From: Celeribacter indicus
Lineage (GTDB): Bacteria; Pseudomonadota; Alphaproteobacteria; Rhodobacterales; Rhodobacteraceae
Assembly (NCBI RefSeq): GCF_000819565.1
Contig: NZ_CP004393.1
Span: 3,472,001-3,536,000 of the forward strand
Reading direction: 5' to 3'
DNA length: 64,000 bases
Shown here: in pieces, positions 9,519-16,988 of the stretch
Numbering within the stretch: position 1 is the first letter of the stretch
How the letters are laid out: each line of letters starts with the position of its first letter
Notes under the pieces: generated by a model
The model's database searches: none
Seen by the model: only the letters and a program-made list of their open reading frames with translations
Told to the model about the DNA's origin: nothing
Position numbers and translations under genes: made by a program

Positions 9519-10703
9519 ATGCACATGAACCCCCGTAAGACAGCCTGCCTGCGCGCGATGATGATGGGTGGCGCGCTCCTGGCGCTGAGCGCCTGCGACA
9601 AGCCGCTCGATTTCGACCTGCGCGGCGTGACCGACGGGTTCTCCACCGCCCCCGCCGCCACGGAGGCGCGGACCGCGGCGCGGCCGTCGCCCGACGCGAA
9701 CGGCGTGATTTCCTATCCGAATTACCAGGTCGCGGTCGCGCGCCGCGGCGACACCATCTCCACCGTCGCCGCGCGGGTGGGGCTCGCCCCCTCCGAACTG
9801 GCCCGCTACAACGGGATCGAGGAGGGCGTGACCCTGCGCGAAGGCGAGACCATCGCCCTGCCGCGCCGCGTCGGCGAAACCACCTCGACCCCGATCAGCT
9901 CCGGCACGATCGCGAGCGGCGAGCGCATCGACGTGACGACCCTCGCCAACGAGGCGCTGGACGACGCGGCCACCGGCACCGCCTCTGCCGCGCCGCGCAC
10001 CACGATGACCCAGGCGACCCCCTCCGCGCCGATCGACGGCATGGAGCCGGTGCGCCACCAGGTCCAGCGCGGCGAGACCGCCTATTCGATCGCCCGCAGA
10101 TACGGCATCTCCGTGCGCGCGCTCGCCGACTGGAACGGCCTCGGCGCCGATCTGGCGGTGCAGGAAGGCCGCTACCTGCTGATCCCGGTGAAGGCCTCCG
10201 AGGTTCCGGCGTCCGACGAAACCCAGCCGGGACAGGGCACCCTCGCCCCCACCCCGCCCTCGGCCGCCGAGCCCCTGCCCGACCCGGCCGCGGCACAGCC
10301 CGCGCCGCAGCAGAGCGAGCCCGCCGTCGACCTCGGTGCGACCCAGACCACCAGCGCGGAAATGACCAAGCCGGTCTCCGGCGCGATCATCCGCGATTAC
10401 GACAAGGACAAGTCGAAATTCATCCTCTTCGCCGCCCCCGCCGGCACGCCGGTCCACGCCGCGAAGGACGGCACGGTAAAGCTCGTCTCGACCAATGCCG
10501 ACGGGGTGAGGATCATGGTCATCGACCATGGCGGCGGGTTGCAGACCGCCTACAGCTTCATCGACGAGGTCACCGTGGCAAAGGGCGCATCGGTCAAGCG
10601 CGGCCAGCCCATCGCCAAGGTGACGGCGAACGAGTTCAATGCCTTGCAGTTCATGGTCTTCAAGGGCACGCAGACGGTCGACCCGTCGCCCTATCTCAAC
10701 TGA
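9519..10703 (+). CDS. nlpD: NlpD-like lipoprotein with two LysM domains and a degenerate LytM (M23) domain
   Basis: Outer-envelope lipoprotein, 394 residues: a signal peptide with lipobox LSAC (Cys26), LysM domain 1 (about residues 70-120), LysM domain 2 (about 175-225), a Pro/Ala-rich linker, and a C-terminal M23 fold. The zinc ligands of active M23 peptidases are gone; the HxH position reads LQF. This indicates a non-catalytic LytM factor like E. coli NlpD, which activates cell-wall amidases at division. The start at 9519 has GAGGACGAGAG upstream; 9525 is an alternative. Position after surE-pcm supports the name. rpoS, the usual next gene in gammaproteobacteria, is absent. Confidence 0.88.
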   Translation: MHMNPRKTACLRAMMMGGALLALSACDKPLDFDLRGVTDGFSTAPAATEARTAARPSPDANGVISYPNYQVAVARRGDTISTVAARVGLAPSELARYNGIEEGVTLREGETIALPRRVGETTSTPISSGTIASGERIDVTTLANEALDDAATGTASAAPRTTMTQATPSAPIDGMEPVRHQVQRGETAYSIARRYGISVRALADWNGLGADLAVQEGRYLLIPVKASEVPASDETQPGQGTLAPTPPSAAEPLPDPAAAQPAPQQSEPAVDLGATQTTSAEMTKPVSGAIIRDYDKDKSKFILFAAPAGTPVHAAKDGTVKLVSTNADGVRIMVIDHGGGLQTAYSFIDEVTVAKGASVKRGQPIAKVTANEFNALQFMVFKGTQTVDPSPYLN

Positions 10704-10714
10704 CCGGACCATTC

Positions 10715-10738
10715 GAGTATTTGCAGCAGCAAAAAGCC
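10715..10738 (+). repeat. Dispersed 3'-end motif, left arm of a 24-bp perfect inverted repeat
   Basis: It begins GAGTATTTGCAGCAGCAAAA and continues AGCC, 11 bases after the nlpD stop. An identical inverted copy lies at 10934-10957, and the 195 bp between them hold no convincing gene. The two convergent genes nlpD and the DUF815 ATPase therefore each end in one copy. A transcript crossing both could form a 24-bp stem. Confidence 0.85.
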
Positions 10739-10933
10739 CGCGGCTGGCGCCCTGGACAACCGGTCGGAAGCATGACGGGGTGCGCCCCGCCCGCCGGAAG
10801 CGGCGCTGTGACCGTTCCGAAAGACGGCGTCCGTCACGGGACGGGGCGGCTTTTCGCTGCGCGGTCATCGGCTCTCCAGCCTGTACCGCATGCCGAGACT
10901 GTCAGCCTCCGCTTGCCATCCGGTTAACGCCCC

Positions 10934-10957
10934 GGCTTTTTGCTGCTGCAAATACTC
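10934..10957 (-). repeat. Dispersed 3'-end motif, right arm of the inverted repeat
   Basis: Exact reverse complement of the copy at 10715-10738. Read on the minus strand, its first GA is part of the TGA stop of the DUF815 ATPase gene, so the motif starts at the stop codon itself. This placement at a gene terminus matches the other copies and suggests a role in 3'-end formation. Confidence 0.85.
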
Positions 10958-11801
10958 AGCCCAGCCTGACGCCCTTGCGCCCGGCGAGGTCGGTGAAATA
11001 CTGCCAGGCGACCCGGCCCGAGCGCGCGCCGCGCGTGGCCTGCCATTCGATCGCCTCCGCGCGCATCTCCTCCTCCGCGATCTCCACGCCGTATTCCGCG
11101 CAATAGCCGCGGATCATCTCCAGATATTCGTCCTGCGAACAGGGGTGGAAGCCGAGCCAGAGGCCGAAGCGGTCGGAGAGCGACACTTTCTCCTCCGTCG
11201 CCTCGGAGGGGCTGATCGCGGTGCTGCGCTCGTTCTCGATCATGTCGCGCGGCATGAGGTGGCGGCGGTTCGAGGTGGCGTAGAACAGCACGTTCTCGGG
11301 CCGCCCCTCGATCCCGCCGTCGAGCACCGCCTTGAGGGATTTGTAATGCTGGTCGTCATGGCTGAAGGACAGGTCGTCGCAGAACAGCACGAAACGGTGG
11401 CCGGAGGCGCGCAGCAGGTGCAGCAGCCGCCCGACCGAAGGCAGGTCCTCGCGCTGCATCTCCACGATCTTGAGCGGCGTGCCTTCGGCGTTGATCGCCG
11501 CATGGACCGATTTCACGAGGGAGGATTTCCCCATCCCCCGCGCGCCCCAGAGCAGCGCGTTGTTGGCCGAGAGCCCGCGGGCGAACTGCCGGGTGTTCGC
11601 GATCAGCGTGTCCCGCGCCCGGTCGACGCCGACGAGGAGCGAGACGTCGATGCGCGAGACCCGCTCCACCGGCACCAGCGCATCGGGCGCGGTGTGCCAG
11701 ACGAAGGCCTCCGCCGCGTCGAAATCCGGCGCTTCGAAGGGCGCGGGCGCCATGCGTTCGAGCGCCTCCGCGATCCGCTTGAGGGATTTCTTCTCACTCA
11801 T
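10956..11801 (-). CDS. DUF815 family AAA ATPase
   Basis: 281-residue P-loop ATPase of the DUF815 family. Walker A is GARGMGKSSLV near residue 90 and Walker B is FVLFCDDLSF. The C-terminal half carries the conserved ENERSTAISPSEATEEKVSLSDRFGLWLGF-type region (given here only as positions ~190-220) and ends in a small helical lid. The cellular role of the family is unknown. It overlaps tatC by 8 bp and is the last gene of the tatABC string, so it is probably co-expressed with the export machinery. It ends in the 3'-end motif. Confidence 0.85.
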   Translation of the reverse strand: MSEKKSLKRIAEALERMAPAPFEAPDFDAAEAFVWHTAPDALVPVERVSRIDVSLLVGVDRARDTLIANTRQFARGLSANNALLWGARGMGKSSLVKSVHAAINAEGTPLKIVEMQREDLPSVGRLLHLLRASGHRFVLFCDDLSFSHDDQHYKSLKAVLDGGIEGRPENVLFYATSNRRHLMPRDMIENERSTAISPSEATEEKVSLSDRFGLWLGFHPCSQDEYLEMIRGYCAEYGVEIAEEEMRAEAIEWQATRGARSGRVAWQYFTDLAGRKGVRLG

Positions 11802-12678
11802 CGTCCTTGAACTCCGCCGTCACGTCATCGTCATCCATGAGCCCCTGCGCCCGCAGCTCCGCGTCGCGTTTCCTCTCGACCCGCGCGACGAGGAAGATCG
11901 ACACCTCGTAGAGCCCGTAGACCACGGTGAAGAGGATGAGCTGCGTCGTCACGTCGGGCGGCGTCACGAGGGCGGCGACGGTCAGGATCCCGACCACCGC
12001 GTATTTGCGCATGCCGCGCAGGCCCTGCGCGGTGGCGAGCCCTGCCTTCCCCATCAGCGTCAGCAGGACCGGAAGCTGAAAGCAGAGGCCGAAGGCCACG
12101 ATCATCTTGAGCGTGATGTCGAGGCTCTCGTTGACCTTGCCGTTGAAGACGATGTCGATGCCCGTGTCCGTGCTCGCCTCCGCGACGTCGCCGCCGTTCG
12201 TCACCAGCGCGCCGACGAAGGAGGGAAGATCCGCGAAACCGAGGAAGAAGGTCATCGCCAGCGGCACGACCACGTATTGCGCAAAGGCGGCACCGGCGAG
12301 GAACAGCAGCGGCGAGGCGATCAGGAAGGGCAGGAAGGCGTCCTTCTCGTTGCGGTAGAGCCCCGGCGCCACGAAGCGCCACATCTGGTAGCCGATCACC
12401 GGAAAGGCGAGCATGAGCCCGCCCACCATCGAGATGCGGATGAGGGTAAAGAAATATTCCTGCGGCGCGGTGTATTGCATCACCGGGTTCGGATTGCCGA
12501 GCTGGCGCATCGTATGCTCGATGGGCGCCAGCAGGAAATCGAGCACCTGCCCGCCGACGGCGAAGACGAGCACCATCGCGACGATGAAGGCGAGCGCCGA
12601 GCGGATGATCCGGGTGCGCAGCTCCGCGAGATGCTCGATCAGCGGCGCCGTGCTGTCGTCGATATCGCTGTCGCTCAT
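11794..12678 (-). CDS. tatC: Sec-independent protein translocase TatC
   Basis: Polytopic core receptor of the twin-arginine pathway, which binds signal peptides of folded proteins with TatB. 294 residues with six predicted membrane spans; the family signature LIEHLAELRTRII sits at residues 13-25, and the FxxPLIGYQMW-like AFPVIGYQMWRFVAPGLY follows span 2. The region after span 3 contains an acidic periplasmic loop (residues ~165-185) somewhat longer than in E. coli. The C-terminal tail is highly charged (DDDDVTAEFKDDE). Its start overlaps the tatB stop by 4 bp. Confidence 0.96.
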   Translation of the reverse strand: MSDSDIDDSTAPLIEHLAELRTRIIRSALAFIVAMVLVFAVGGQVLDFLLAPIEHTMRQLGNPNPVMQYTAPQEYFFTLIRISMVGGLMLAFPVIGYQMWRFVAPGLYRNEKDAFLPFLIASPLLFLAGAAFAQYVVVPLAMTFFLGFADLPSFVGALVTNGGDVAEASTDTGIDIVFNGKVNESLDITLKMIVAFGLCFQLPVLLTLMGKAGLATAQGLRGMRKYAVVGILTVAALVTPPDVTTQLILFTVVYGLYEVSIFLVARVERKRDAELRAQGLMDDDDVTAEFKDDE

Positions 12679-13397
12679 GCCTCACCTTCCGTCTTCGGCG
12701 CCGGTTTGTCCGCCGTGGCCTTCTTTGCCGCGCCCCTGGCCTGCGCCGTCTTCGCGGGGGTCTTCCTGGCCGGCGCCGTCTTCGCGGTCGCGGCCTTCGC
12801 CGCCGTCTTCGCATCGGATGTTTTCGCATCCGCCGTCTTCGCGGCGGTCTTCTTCTTCGCGGCGGTCTTCTTCGCCGCGGCCTTGCCGGTCGCGGGTGCG
12901 GCGGCGGGCACCTCCGCCCCGGCCGCCGCCTCGGCCTCCGCACGGTTCGTCGCCACCTGCGCTGCGCCCGTGGCCGCATCCGCCGCATCCGCCTCGGCCT
13001 CCGCGGCGGGATCCGCGTGGTCGGGCGCGGCCTCGTCCTTGCCGAGCTGCGTCGTCTTCGGCGCCGGCTTTCCGTCCGCCGCCTTCATCGGGTCCCATTT
13101 CTCGAACTGGTCGGCCGCCTCGTTGAGCTTGTCGAGGCCGAATTTCTTCGGATTGGAGGCGGCCTTCAGCGCGCTCGAGGCTTCGTTGAGGCCGCTCTCG
13201 TCCGCCGCCGCCTCCATCGCGCGGGAAAATTCGCGCGCCATCGCCTTTGCCCGTGCCGTGAAGCGCCCGAGCGTGCGGAACATCGCCGGGAGATCCTTCG
13301 GACCGACCACGATGAGGGCCACCACCCCGATCACCAGCATTTCCGACATGCCGATGTCAAAGAACAGCCTGAGCTGCGGCATCTGAGCGAAGAACAT
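12675..13397 (-). CDS. tatB: Sec-independent protein translocase TatB
   Basis: Single-span membrane partner of TatC. The core FDIGMSEMLVIGVVALIVVGPKDLP (described here by its ends at residues ~13-37) is followed by the amphipathic helix MFRTLGRFTARAKAMAREF. The remaining half, residues ~110-240, is a low-complexity Ala/Lys/Thr tail with repeated AKT and KTA units, longer than usual for TatB. Most TatB proteins start at MFDIG. Here the ATG at 13397 adds about 12 residues, but it is chosen because an AAAGG site lies 7-8 bases upstream and no ATG fits the short form. Confidence 0.92.
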   Translation of the reverse strand: MFFAQMPQLRLFFDIGMSEMLVIGVVALIVVGPKDLPAMFRTLGRFTARAKAMAREFSRAMEAAADESGLNEASSALKAASNPKKFGLDKLNEAADQFEKWDPMKAADGKPAPKTTQLGKDEAAPDHADPAAEAEADAADAATGAAQVATNRAEAEAAAGAEVPAAAPATGKAAAKKTAAKKKTAAKTADAKTSDAKTAAKAATAKTAPARKTPAKTAQARGAAKKATADKPAPKTEGEA

Positions 13398-13485
13398 GCG
13401 CTAAGCCTTTGTCACGACGACCGAAAGAGAAGGGCGCCAGCACGGCGCCCGGACCTGCGGCGGGATCCGCCCCGCCGGGAGGGGA

Positions 13486-13701
13486 TCAGACCTTGTCCTT
13501 TTCCTCTTCGGGCGTGACGTTGCGCGCGTTCTCGAGCTTTTCCTTCTCGATTTCCTCGTTGCCCTCGGAAATGCCTTTCTTGAAGGAGGTGATGCCCTTG
13601 CCGACCTCTCCCATGAGGCTCGAGATCTTGCCGCGTCCGAACAGGACGAGCACCACGATGGCGATGAGCAGAAGGCCGGGAAGGCCGATGTTGTTGAGCA
13701 T
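13486..13701 (-). CDS. tatA: Sec-independent protein translocase TatA
   Basis: 71-residue pore-forming subunit of the twin-arginine translocase: an N-terminal membrane helix ([15 protein letters not shown]), the FGRGKI hinge, an amphipathic helix with [14 protein letters not shown], and an acidic tail. First gene of tatA-tatB-tatC-DUF815 on the minus strand. The 88-bp gap to tatB has no terminator-like structure, so a shared transcript is likely. The promoter should lie in 13702-13973, a 272-bp divergent gap shared with the WYL regulator; I could not pick it out with confidence. Confidence 0.96.
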   Translation of the reverse strand: MLNNIGLPGLLLIAIVVLVLFGRGKISSLMGEVGKGITSFKKGISEGNEEIEKEKLENARNVTPEEEKDKV

Positions 13702-13849
13702 GACAGTCTCCGTCTGAGAGGGGCCGGGGCCCGTCTTCCAAATCTTTCAGGGCCTAGGATTAGGCGCCCGTCCCGCCGAGGAAAAGGGCAAAAACGTCCC
13801 GAGGGGCCGGTTGCACAACATTGGCGCGGCGGGGGCGGGTGGAAAAATG

Positions 13850-13873
13850 CAACTGACAGGTTTATGTCTGTTG
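13850..13873 (+). promoter_or_regulatory. Candidate operator upstream of the WYL regulator
   Basis: TGACAG (13854-13859) and CTGTTG (13868-13873) form an imperfect inverted repeat 100 bp before the regulator start, in the divergent gap with tatA. A related pair, TGACAG at 15784 and CTGTC at 15800, precedes the ABC ATPase gene on the other side. WYL/DeoR-type regulators often bind such dyads near their own genes. Pattern only. Confidence 0.3.
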
Positions 13874-13973
13874 TACGCGCCCTACCCCGGACCGCCGGGG
13901 CCCGAATCGGAGGAAGAGGATGACGCATCTCCGCAAGACCCGCCCCTGCCCCGGCCGGGCGGGAGCCTGACCC

Positions 13974-14684
13974 ATGGCCGGCGGCCGCAAGCAGTCGCAG
14001 GCCCGGCGCAGCGAGCGCCTGTTCGCCCTGATCGGCATCCTGCGCGACGGCCGGCGCCACACCGGGCGCGACCTCGCCCGCCGGCTCCGCGTCTCCGAGC
14101 GCACGATCTGGCGCGACATGGCGACGCTCATGGCCTCGGGCGTTCCGGTCGAGGGGGAGCGCGGCCTCGGCTACAGGGTCACGGCCCCCGTCACCCTGCC
14201 GCCGATGAACCTCTCGATGGAGGAGCTCGAGGCGCTGCACCTCGCCGTCGCGATCCTGGGCGAAGCCTCGGACCCCGAACTCGCGAAAAGCGCGCGGAGC
14301 CTCGCCGCGAAGATCGACGCGGTGCTGCCGGAGAATGCCGGGCCGCCGCACGAGGGCTGGGGGCTGAGCGTCTTTCCCTTTGCCGATGCGCAGGCCGGGT
14401 TCCGGCACATGCCGCTCCTGCGCGAGGCGGTGCGGGAAAGGAAGCGGCTGCGCCTGGCCTATCTCGCCCCTGACGGCACGCGGACGAACCGCATCGTGCG
14501 GCCGCTGCAACTCGACTACTGGGGGCGGGTCTGGACGATGGGCGGCTGGTGCGAGCTGCGCGAGGCCTTCCGCGTCTTCCGCGTCGAACGGATCGAGAGC
14601 CTGATCGACACCGGCGCGCGGTTCCGCGACGAGCCGGGCAGGACGCTCGCGGATTTCGCGAAGGCGCAGGAGCGGATGCGCTAG
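13974..14684 (+). CDS. YafY-type helix-turn-helix regulator with WYL domain
   Basis: 236-residue transcription factor: an N-terminal winged HTH (residues ~12-65, with RRLRVSERTIWRDMATL as the recognition region), a linker, a WYL ligand-sensing domain (about 140-200; here the hallmark reads LAYLAPDGTRTNRIVRPL and YWGRVWTMGGWCE) and a short C-terminal cap. The ligand is unknown. It is transcribed away from tatA and converges on an ABC ATPase gene, with both stop codons sharing one CTAG. The dyads described at 13850 and 15784 are possible binding sites. Confidence 0.88.
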   Translation: MAGGRKQSQARRSERLFALIGILRDGRRHTGRDLARRLRVSERTIWRDMATLMASGVPVEGERGLGYRVTAPVTLPPMNLSMEELEALHLAVAILGEASDPELAKSARSLAAKIDAVLPENAGPPHEGWGLSVFPFADAQAGFRHMPLLREAVRERKRLRLAYLAPDGTRTNRIVRPLQLDYWGRVWTMGGWCELREAFRVFRVERIESLIDTGARFRDEPGRTLADFAKAQERMR

Positions 14685-15775
14685 CTGCCCGGTCCCGGCA
14701 CCGGAAAGACGAAACAGCGGTCGCGGCGCATCATCAGCCACATCGGCCGGCCGGGTTTCGGCAGGAAGACCGAGGGCACCGTCGCCTTCAGCACGCTTCC
14801 GTCATGGTCCATGCGGAATTCGACGAGGCTTTCGCGCCCCATGAAGCGCGCGCGTTCGACCACGGCGCGGGCCGGCGTGCCGTCCTCGGGCGTCGGATCC
14901 GGCCCCCGTCCGGCACGGTCGAAGTCGATGCGCAGATGCTGCGGCCGGATGACAATCTCGACCTCGGACCCGTCCGGGCGCGGCGGGCAGAGGAATTCCC
15001 CGAAGGGCGTCGTCACCGACATGTTGCGCACCGTGCCGCGGAGGACGTTGATGTCGCTGAAGAAGGCGGCGGCCTGCCGGTCCACGGGGGCGTTGTAGAT
15101 ATTGTAGGGCGCGCCCTGCTGCACGATCCGGCCGTCCCGCATCAGCGCGATCTCGTCGGCCATGCGCATCGCCTCATGCGGCTCATGGGTGACCAGCAGA
15201 ACCGCCGCGCCCTCTTCCTTCAGCACGTCGAGCGTGCTGTCGCGGATCTCGTCCTTCAGCCGCTCGTCGAGCCCGGAGAAGGGTTCGTCCATCAGCATGA
15301 TCGAGGGGCGTGGCGCGAGCGCACGGGCGAGCGCGACGCGCTGCTGTTCGCCGCCTGACAATTCGTGCGGGTATTTCGCGAGGGCGGACAGGAGCCCCAC
15401 CCTGTCGAGCAGTTCCTCGACCCGCCGCCGCCTGGCCGCCTTGTCGCCACGCAGGCCGAAGGCGACGTTGTCACGCACGGAAAGATGCGGGAAGAGCGCG
15501 AAATCCTGGAACATCAGCCCGATGGACCGCCGCTCGGGCGGCACGCGGTAGACCGTGTCGCAGACCAGCCGGCCGTCCACATGGATCTCTCCGCGGTCCT
15601 GCATGTCGACGCCCGCGATGATGCGCAGCGTCGTCGACTTGCCGCAGCCCGAGGGGCCGAGCAGGCAGGTCACCTGTCCCGGCATCACCTTCAGCGACAC
15701 GTCGGACACCACCGGCCGTCCCGCAAAGACACGGGTGATGTTGCGGATTTCGAGGCGGGGATCGGTCACGGGCAC
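14681..15775 (-). CDS. ABC transporter ATP-binding protein (PotA/FbpC-like), orphan
   Basis: 364-residue importer-type ATPase: Walker A GPSGCGKST, the Q-loop FQDFALFPH, signature LSGGEQQRVALARAL, Walker B IMLMDEPFSGLD, switch histidine in LLVTHEPHEA, and a C-terminal TOBE-like regulatory domain from about residue 240. The architecture resembles ferric-iron or polyamine uptake ATPases. No permease or binding protein gene is nearby, so the partners must be encoded elsewhere or the gene is a stand-alone component. The start is a GTG at 15775 without a clear ribosome site; GTG 15769 is possible. It converges on the WYL gene with a 4-bp overlap. Confidence 0.88.
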   Translation of the reverse strand: MPVTDPRLEIRNITRVFAGRPVVSDVSLKVMPGQVTCLLGPSGCGKSTTLRIIAGVDMQDRGEIHVDGRLVCDTVYRVPPERRSIGLMFQDFALFPHLSVRDNVAFGLRGDKAARRRRVEELLDRVGLLSALAKYPHELSGGEQQRVALARALAPRPSIMLMDEPFSGLDERLKDEIRDSTLDVLKEEGAAVLLVTHEPHEAMRMADEIALMRDGRIVQQGAPYNIYNAPVDRQAAAFFSDINVLRGTVRNMSVTTPFGEFLCPPRPDGSEVEIVIRPQHLRIDFDRAGRGPDPTPEDGTPARAVVERARFMGRESLVEFRMDHDGSVLKATVPSVFLPKPGRPMWLMMRRDRCFVFPVPGPGS

Positions 15776-15848
15776 GCCCAGTCTGACAGGAATTCCACGC
15801 TGTCCTAGCAGCCGCCCCCGGCCTTAGCAACAGCCGCCGCCCGCCCGC

Positions 15849-16628
15849 TCACATCGTCGAATTGAACGCGCCGCCGTCGAGCAGGATGTTCTGCCCGACC
15901 ATGAATCCCGCGTATTGCGAGCACATGAAGGCACAGGTGGCGCCGAAGTCCTCAGGCGTGCCGTAGCGGCCGACCGGGATATTCGCCTCCTTGCCCGCCC
16001 GGATCTCGGCGACGGACCGGCCGCTCTGCGCCGCGCGCGCCTCGTCGAGAAAGGCGGTGCGGTCGGTCGCGTGCATCCCCGGAAGCAGGTTGTTCATGAT
16101 CACGCCCTGCCCCGCGACCTGGCGCGACGTGCCGGCGACATAGCCGGTCAGCCCCGCGCGCGCCGAATTCGACAGGCCCAGCGCGGCGATCGGTTCCTTC
16201 ACCGACACGGAGGTGATGTTCACCACCCGGCCCCAGCCGCGTTCGATCATGCCGGGGACCAGCGCCTTGATGAGCGCGATGGGGGCGAGCATGTTGGCGT
16301 CGAGCGCGCGGATGAAATCCTCCCGCTCCCAGTCGGTCCACATCCCCGGCGGCGGGCCGCCGGCATTGTTGACGAGGATGTCCACGGGGCCGGCCGCCTC
16401 GATCAGGGCCGCGCGCCCCTCCTCCGTGCTCACATCCGCGGCGACCGTCTCCACGGAGACGCCGAATTCCGCCGCGATCTCCTTCGCCGCCGCCTCGAGC
16501 GCGTCGGCCCCGCGGGCGTTCATCACCAGATCGACGCCCGCCTCCGCAAGCGCCCGCGCGCAGCCGCGTCCGAGCCCTTTCGACGAGGCGCAGACCAGCG
16601 CGCGCTTTCCCCTGATCCCGAGATCCAT
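15849..16628 (-). CDS. SDR family oxidoreductase without the YxxxK pair
   Basis: 259-residue Rossmann-fold protein with cofactor loop ASSKGLGRGCARALA, NNAG (in LVNNAGGPPPGMW), catalytic-strand serine in NITSVSV, and C-terminal LDGGAFNSTM. At the position of the catalytic Tyr-xxx-Lys it reads SNSAR, so both tyrosine and lysine are replaced. A recognisable SDR subgroup has NSxR here; it may work by a different mechanism or not be an oxidoreductase. AAGGGAGA precedes the ATG. It is separated from the ABC ATPase by 73 bp. Confidence 0.82.
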   Translation of the reverse strand: MDLGIRGKRALVCASSKGLGRGCARALAEAGVDLVMNARGADALEAAAKEIAAEFGVSVETVAADVSTEEGRAALIEAAGPVDILVNNAGGPPPGMWTDWEREDFIRALDANMLAPIALIKALVPGMIERGWGRVVNITSVSVKEPIAALGLSNSARAGLTGYVAGTSRQVAGQGVIMNNLLPGMHATDRTAFLDEARAAQSGRSVAEIRAGKEANIPVGRYGTPEDFGATCAFMCSQYAGFMVGQNILLDGGAFNSTM

Positions 16629-16988
16629 GCCTGTTCTCCCTTTGCGGCTTTCCCCGCGGTTCTAGCCCGCGCCCGCGCGCCTGTCACCTCCCCCCGCGAC
16701 TGCCCCCCGCGACTGCGGCATCGCGCGAGGCGCGCCGGAGGGGCCAAAGGGGCGCTCCCTCTCGCGCAAATGTGAGGAAAAGGAAACGGAATGTTTCCGC
16801 TCTGCCCTGTATACAGTAGATTTGTTTCACGCCATAATGGATGCTGCTTTGCAGCAGGCGGCAGGACGCGCGCGGAACGAGGGCAGGACAAGCTCCGGGA
16901 GCGTGGACCCCGCCGCGGCCATGGCGACGTGCCGAACGGCGGACAGGGGGTCCGCGAAGACCACATGCAGGACAGTCCGGGGGGACGG
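16629..16988. promoter_or_regulatory. 360-bp divergent gap with two palindromes
   Basis: This gap lies between the divergent SDR and Hint-protein genes. It is more AT-rich around 16770-16850 than its surroundings. It holds GGAAA/TTTCC arms (16782-16786 and 16794-16798), a perfect palindrome CTGTATACAG (16807-16816) and CCATAATGG (16831-16839). TGTATACA-type dyads are typical of GntR/FadR-like regulators. CATAAT could be a -10 element, but no good -35 is placed 17 bp upstream. An open frame continues leftwards from the Hint gene to 16791, but its codon use looks non-coding. Confidence 0.4.

Noticed and set aside
16791-16988. N-terminal extension of the Hint protein to 16791.
   Set aside because: The added 66 residues show no conserved pattern and start beside palindromes; GGGGGAC before 16989 gives a better start.
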